From Chloroflexota bacterium (GTDB taxonomy: Bacteria > Chloroflexota > Anaerolineae > UBA1429), in NCBI GenBank assembly GCA_012515695.1, contig JAAYXX010000326.1, positions 1 to 7,818 on the forward strand: DNA of 7,818 bases, written 5' to 3'. Made by a program: the position numbers and the translations under genes. This document shows, piece by piece, positions 5,988-7,818 of the stretch (within the stretch, counting starts at the first letter, position 1; each line of letters starts with the position of its first letter). The notes beneath the pieces are model-generated. The model did not search any database and had not been told where the DNA came from. It worked only from the letters and a program-made list of their open reading frames with translations.

Positions 5988-6503
5988 CTAGCGCAGACCT
6001 TCCAGCAGATTCACCCGCATGATGCCTTGTTCCAGATTCACCTCGACGATGACGTCTTCGATGGCGGGCAAGAGGATTTCGCCCTGCTCGCCTTGCACGA
6101 CGTATACATCGTTGGCCCCTGTAGCGAGGATTTCGGTGACCTTGCCCAGCACCTCACCCTCGACGGTGACGACCTGCAACCCCTCGATCTGGTAATAGTA
6201 GTATTCGTTTTCTTCCAAGGGGATGGCGTCTGTCAGGGGCACATAGACCAACGCGCCCCGCCACTGTTCTGCGGCGTTGCGGTCGTCGATGCCCTTTAGC
6301 TGCAGGAGGGCCTGGCCTTCGTGGAGCCTGGCCCGGCGCACCTCGAAAGGCGTCAACTCTTCGCCCAAGAAAACCTCACGCAGGCCGTAAAAGCGCTCTG
6401 GAGAGTCCGTCTCGATTTCCACACGCAATTCGCCGCGCACGCCACGCGGCGCGACCACCCGGCCAATAACCAGGTGGGAAACCTTGCTCGTAGCCAACCT
6501 CAC
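5988..6503 (-). CDS. rimM: Ribosome maturation factor RimM
   Basis: RimM helps mature the 3' (head) domain of the 30S subunit and binds ribosomal protein uS19. The 171-residue product has the N-terminal RimM beta-barrel (about 10-92), opening with VIGRVVAPRGVRGELRV (12-28), and a C-terminal PRC-barrel (about 97-171). The second part carries the typical EYYYYQIEGLQVV and GEVLGKVTEILATGANDVYVV stretches and LLPAIEDVI. Length is normal. The start is ambiguous. GTG at 6503 has AGGA only three bases upstream, while TTG at 6497 has the same AGGA at a better nine-base distance and would remove two residues. No ATG is available nearby. A long hairpin ends about 12 bases before the AGGA and may influence translation. 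It follows khpA and precedes dprA; the expected downstream neighbour trmD is not here. Confidence 0.93.
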   Translation of the reverse strand: MRLATSKVSHLVIGRVVAPRGVRGELRVEIETDSPERFYGLREVFLGEELTPFEVRRARLHEGQALLQLKGIDDRNAAEQWRGALVYVPLTDAIPLEENEYYYYQIEGLQVVTVEGEVLGKVTEILATGANDVYVVQGEQGEILLPAIEDVIVEVNLEQGIMRVNLLEGLR

Positions 6504-6521
6504 CCGTCCTGTCTACTACTA

Positions 6522-6572
6522 ACCAACAAAGACAGGCGACGGCCTGAATGGCGCGTCGCCCGGATTGTTGGT
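6522..6572 (-). promoter_or_regulatory. Composite 18-bp hairpin in the khpA-rimM spacer
   Basis: Read as minus-strand RNA, an outer 8-bp stem (ACCAACAA 6572-6565 with TTGTTGGT 6529-6522) encloses a short internal loop. Inside are a 7-bp stem (GGCGACG 6560-6554 with CGTCGCC 6541-6535), a one-base bulge and a 3-bp stem closed by an ATTCA loop. The structure fills most of the roughly 80-base spacer, which is the longest one inside the operon downstream of rpsP. It is not followed by a clean T-run (TAGTAGTAGACAGG follows), so it looks more like an RNA-processing, stability or translation-control element than a full terminator. The pairing is read directly from the sequence; its function is inferred. 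Confidence 0.5.
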
Positions 6573-6583
6573 ATGGATAAGCC

Positions 6584-6814
6584 TCAGACGATCTTCAAGA
6601 TCGTGCGGCGGCCATCTCTCACAGTTGAAGCCACCCGCAAAAGGGTGCGCATGGCGTTCGCTACCCGGCCATGCCGCCCGATAACCCATCCCTTATCGCT
6701 GGGAGCGACCTCTAGCTTGACGATCGTTGCCTGCCCGGCCCTGATTTGGGTGACCTCGACGTCATCGGGGTTGTCTACCAATGCCTTGGCTATGTACTCG
6801 ACGAGGTCTTTCAC
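6584..6814 (-). CDS. khpA: KhpA, small KH-domain RNA-binding protein
   Basis: KhpA (YlqC type) is a small cytoplasmic RNA-binding protein. In Firmicutes it pairs with KhpB and affects cell size, division and RNA metabolism. The 76-residue product is a single KH domain. The N-terminal helix (MKDLVEYIAKALVDNP) is typical, and the RNA-gripping GxxG loop is written GWVIGRHGR, with GRHG at 46-49, followed by the ANAMRTLLR helix. Length is normal. The start is GTG at 6814, with AGGAG (6827-6823) eight bases upstream. An ATG two bases earlier is in another frame and meets a stop at once. Only 15 bases separate it from the rpsP stop, which suggests translational coupling. The order rpsP-khpA-rimM is a common bacterial arrangement and supports the call. 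Confidence 0.93.
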   Translation of the reverse strand: MKDLVEYIAKALVDNPDDVEVTQIRAGQATIVKLEVAPSDKGWVIGRHGRVANAMRTLLRVASTVRDGRRTILKIV

Positions 6815-6829
6815 ATTCAGGTCTCCTAT

Positions 6830-7129
6830 TTAGGCTGTTTCTACGCCAGGTGACTCTACCGTTCCGCCCGCTTTTGCGGCCTGGAATTTATCCTGGATGC
6901 CCGTGTTGCGCAACATACGCGCCACGGCATCGCTCGGTTGAGCGCCCTTGTCGAGCCAATAGATCGCCCGATCCTCTTTGATCTCCACAGTCGGGGGATC
7001 AGTTCGGGGATTATAGTGCCCGATGATCTCGATAAAGCGCCCATCGCGCGGCGAGCGCTGATCAGCTACTACTACTCGATAGCTCGGTTGATTCTTGGCA
7101 CCTACACGCCGGAGTCGGATTCTAACCAT
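6830..7129 (-). CDS. rpsP: 30S ribosomal protein bS16
   Basis: bS16 is a structural protein of the 30S subunit that helps fold the 16S rRNA 5' and central domains. The 99-residue product begins with the family signature MVRIRLRRVGAKNQPSYRVV and continues with DGRFIEIIGHYNP and RAIYWLDKGAQPSDAVARML. After the conserved core (to about residue 80) there is a short Ala/Gly/Val-rich tail, slightly longer than in many bS16 proteins. I chose the ATG at 7129, not the GTG at 7138, because the conserved sequence begins exactly there and AAGGGTGAG (7143-7135) provides the ribosome binding site. The gene lies 65 bases after ffh, has its own likely promoter, and is followed within 15 bases by khpA. Confidence 0.96.
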   Translation of the reverse strand: MVRIRLRRVGAKNQPSYRVVVADQRSPRDGRFIEIIGHYNPRTDPPTVEIKEDRAIYWLDKGAQPSDAVARMLRNTGIQDKFQAAKAGGTVESPGVETA

Positions 7130-7168
7130 ACTTCTCACCCTTCAAGTAATTTCGCCCTTTACGGCGCC

Positions 7169-7198
7169 ATTATACACCAGAAACGGCTGGAATGCTAA
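7169..7198 (-). promoter_or_regulatory. Promoter for rpsP and downstream genes, overlapping the ffh stop
   Basis: On the minus strand, TTAGCA (7198-7193, four of six matches to TTGACA) is followed after 18 bases by a perfect -10 box TATAAT (7174-7169). The -35 box contains the ffh stop codon TAG (7197-7195). Transcription would begin near 7162, giving an rpsP leader of about 33 bases. This would let the ribosomal-protein operon be expressed apart from ffh. It is the best promoter match I found in the window. Confidence 0.65.
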
Positions 7199-7818
7199 CG
7201 GAACAGTGACATGATGCCGCTTCCGCGGCCGGTCTGCATTTGCTTCATCATCTGCTGCATTTGCGAGAACTGCCGCAACAACTGGTTCACTTCGGGAACC
7301 GACGTCCCGCTGCCACGGGCAATTCGGCGCTTGCGGCTAGCATTGATGATTTTGGGGTTGCGCCGCTCTTCGATGGTCATCGAATTGATGATGGCCTCGG
7401 TTACGGCCAGCCCCTTATCGGTAGCTTCTTCTGGCAACTGCTTGCTGATTTGCTGAAAGCCGGGAATCATTCCGAGCAACTCGTTGAGCGGCCCCATCTG
7501 CTTGACAGAGCGCAACTGCTCGATGAAATCCTCGAGCGTAAAAGATGCGGTGCGCATCTTTTGCTCCATCTTGCGGGCCTGTTCTTCCGAAAAGGTGGCC
7601 TCGGCGCGCTCGATCAACGTGAGCACGTCGCCCATGCCCAGGATACGGGAGGCCAGCCGATCCGGATAGAACGCCTCCAGATCAGATGGCTTTTCGCCCA
7701 CGCCCATGAACTTGATGGGCACGCCGGTCACGGACCGGATGGACAGGGCCGCGCCACCGCGCGCATCTCCGTCCACTTTGCTCAAGATCAGGCCCGTCAG
7801 GGCAATCCGCTCGTTGAA
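7195..7818 (-). CDS. ffh: Signal recognition particle protein Ffh, C-terminal part (5' end outside window)
   Basis: Ffh is the GTPase of the bacterial signal recognition particle. It binds signal peptides on ribosomes and 4.5S RNA, and hands nascent membrane proteins to FtsY. The window contains the last 207 residues; the N domain and most of the G domain lie beyond 7818. Visible G-domain elements are LTGLILSKVDGDARGGAA (numbered within the fragment, the SKVD guanine-specificity motif is at 13-16) and GVGEKPSDLEAF. The M domain follows, with SFTLEDFIEQLRSVKQMGPL, GMIPGF, and the RNA-binding helix region around RKRRIARGSGTSVPEVNQLL, ending in a Met/Gln-rich helix (QMQQMMKQMQTGRG). The reading frame is open to the window edge, so an internal TTG at 7785 is not the start. 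The stop (TAG, 7197-7195) forms part of the rpsP promoter. No truncation is apparent at the C-terminus. Confidence 0.97.
   Translation of the reverse strand, partial: FNERIALTGLILSKVDGDARGGAALSIRSVTGVPIKFMGVGEKPSDLEAFYPDRLASRILGMGDVLTLIERAEATFSEEQARKMEQKMRTASFTLEDFIEQLRSVKQMGPLNELLGMIPGFQQISKQLPEEATDKGLAVTEAIINSMTIEERRNPKIINASRKRRIARGSGTSVPEVNQLLRQFSQMQQMMKQMQTGRGSGIMSLFR

Noticed and set aside
7195..7785. A separate short gene starting at 7785
   Set aside because: The reading frame continues upstream to the window edge with conserved Ffh sequence, so the TTG at 7785 is internal.

Overview
The window looks like chromosomal DNA from a GC-rich bacterium (about 60% GC by eye), probably from the Chloroflexota, perhaps the Anaerolineae. 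That assignment is an inference from gene content, gene order and the style of the intergenic repeats, and it is not proven. No phage, plasmid, transposase, CRISPR array, tRNA or rRNA is visible. I found no convincing new multi-gene system. Most of the window is a compact housekeeping operon, and the oddities lie in gene order, one degenerate enzyme domain and several structured spacers.

Right to centre (7818 down to 2443, minus strand): seven genes read in the same direction. In transcription order they are ffh (3' part only), rpsP, khpA, rimM, dprA, a mannose-1-phosphate guanylyltransferase (manC-like) and a cinA-like gene. Spacers are 15 to about 80 bases and there is no clear terminator between genes. 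A good promoter overlaps the ffh stop codon and should drive rpsP onward. The first four genes form the classic block for protein targeting and ribosome assembly. The usual next gene, trmD, is absent from its expected place and dprA follows rimM. An 18-bp composite hairpin lies between khpA and rimM. The cinA product keeps an intact N-terminal domain, but its C-terminal amidohydrolase-like domain has lost the signature serine motif.

Middle (2162-2442): this is the intergenic space between two convergent genes. It holds a roughly 100-bp element made of two inverted, diverged copies of a hairpin unit, resembling a REPIN. Next come an AT-rich patch and a 13-bp hairpin just past the cinA stop.

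Left (228-2161): a divergent pair. A glycerophosphodiester phosphodiesterase gene reads on the minus strand (228-977). A ten-helix EamA/DMT-family permease gene reads on the plus strand (1226-2161) and has a recognisable promoter and a GTG start. Positions 1-227 hold no gene I can support, only hairpin-forming sequence.

Together the large operon joins translation functions (Ffh, bS16, KhpA, RimM) with handling of incoming DNA (DprA), nucleotide-sugar supply (ManC) and a CinA-type protein. Co-regulation with growth rate through the rpsP promoter is the simplest reading.
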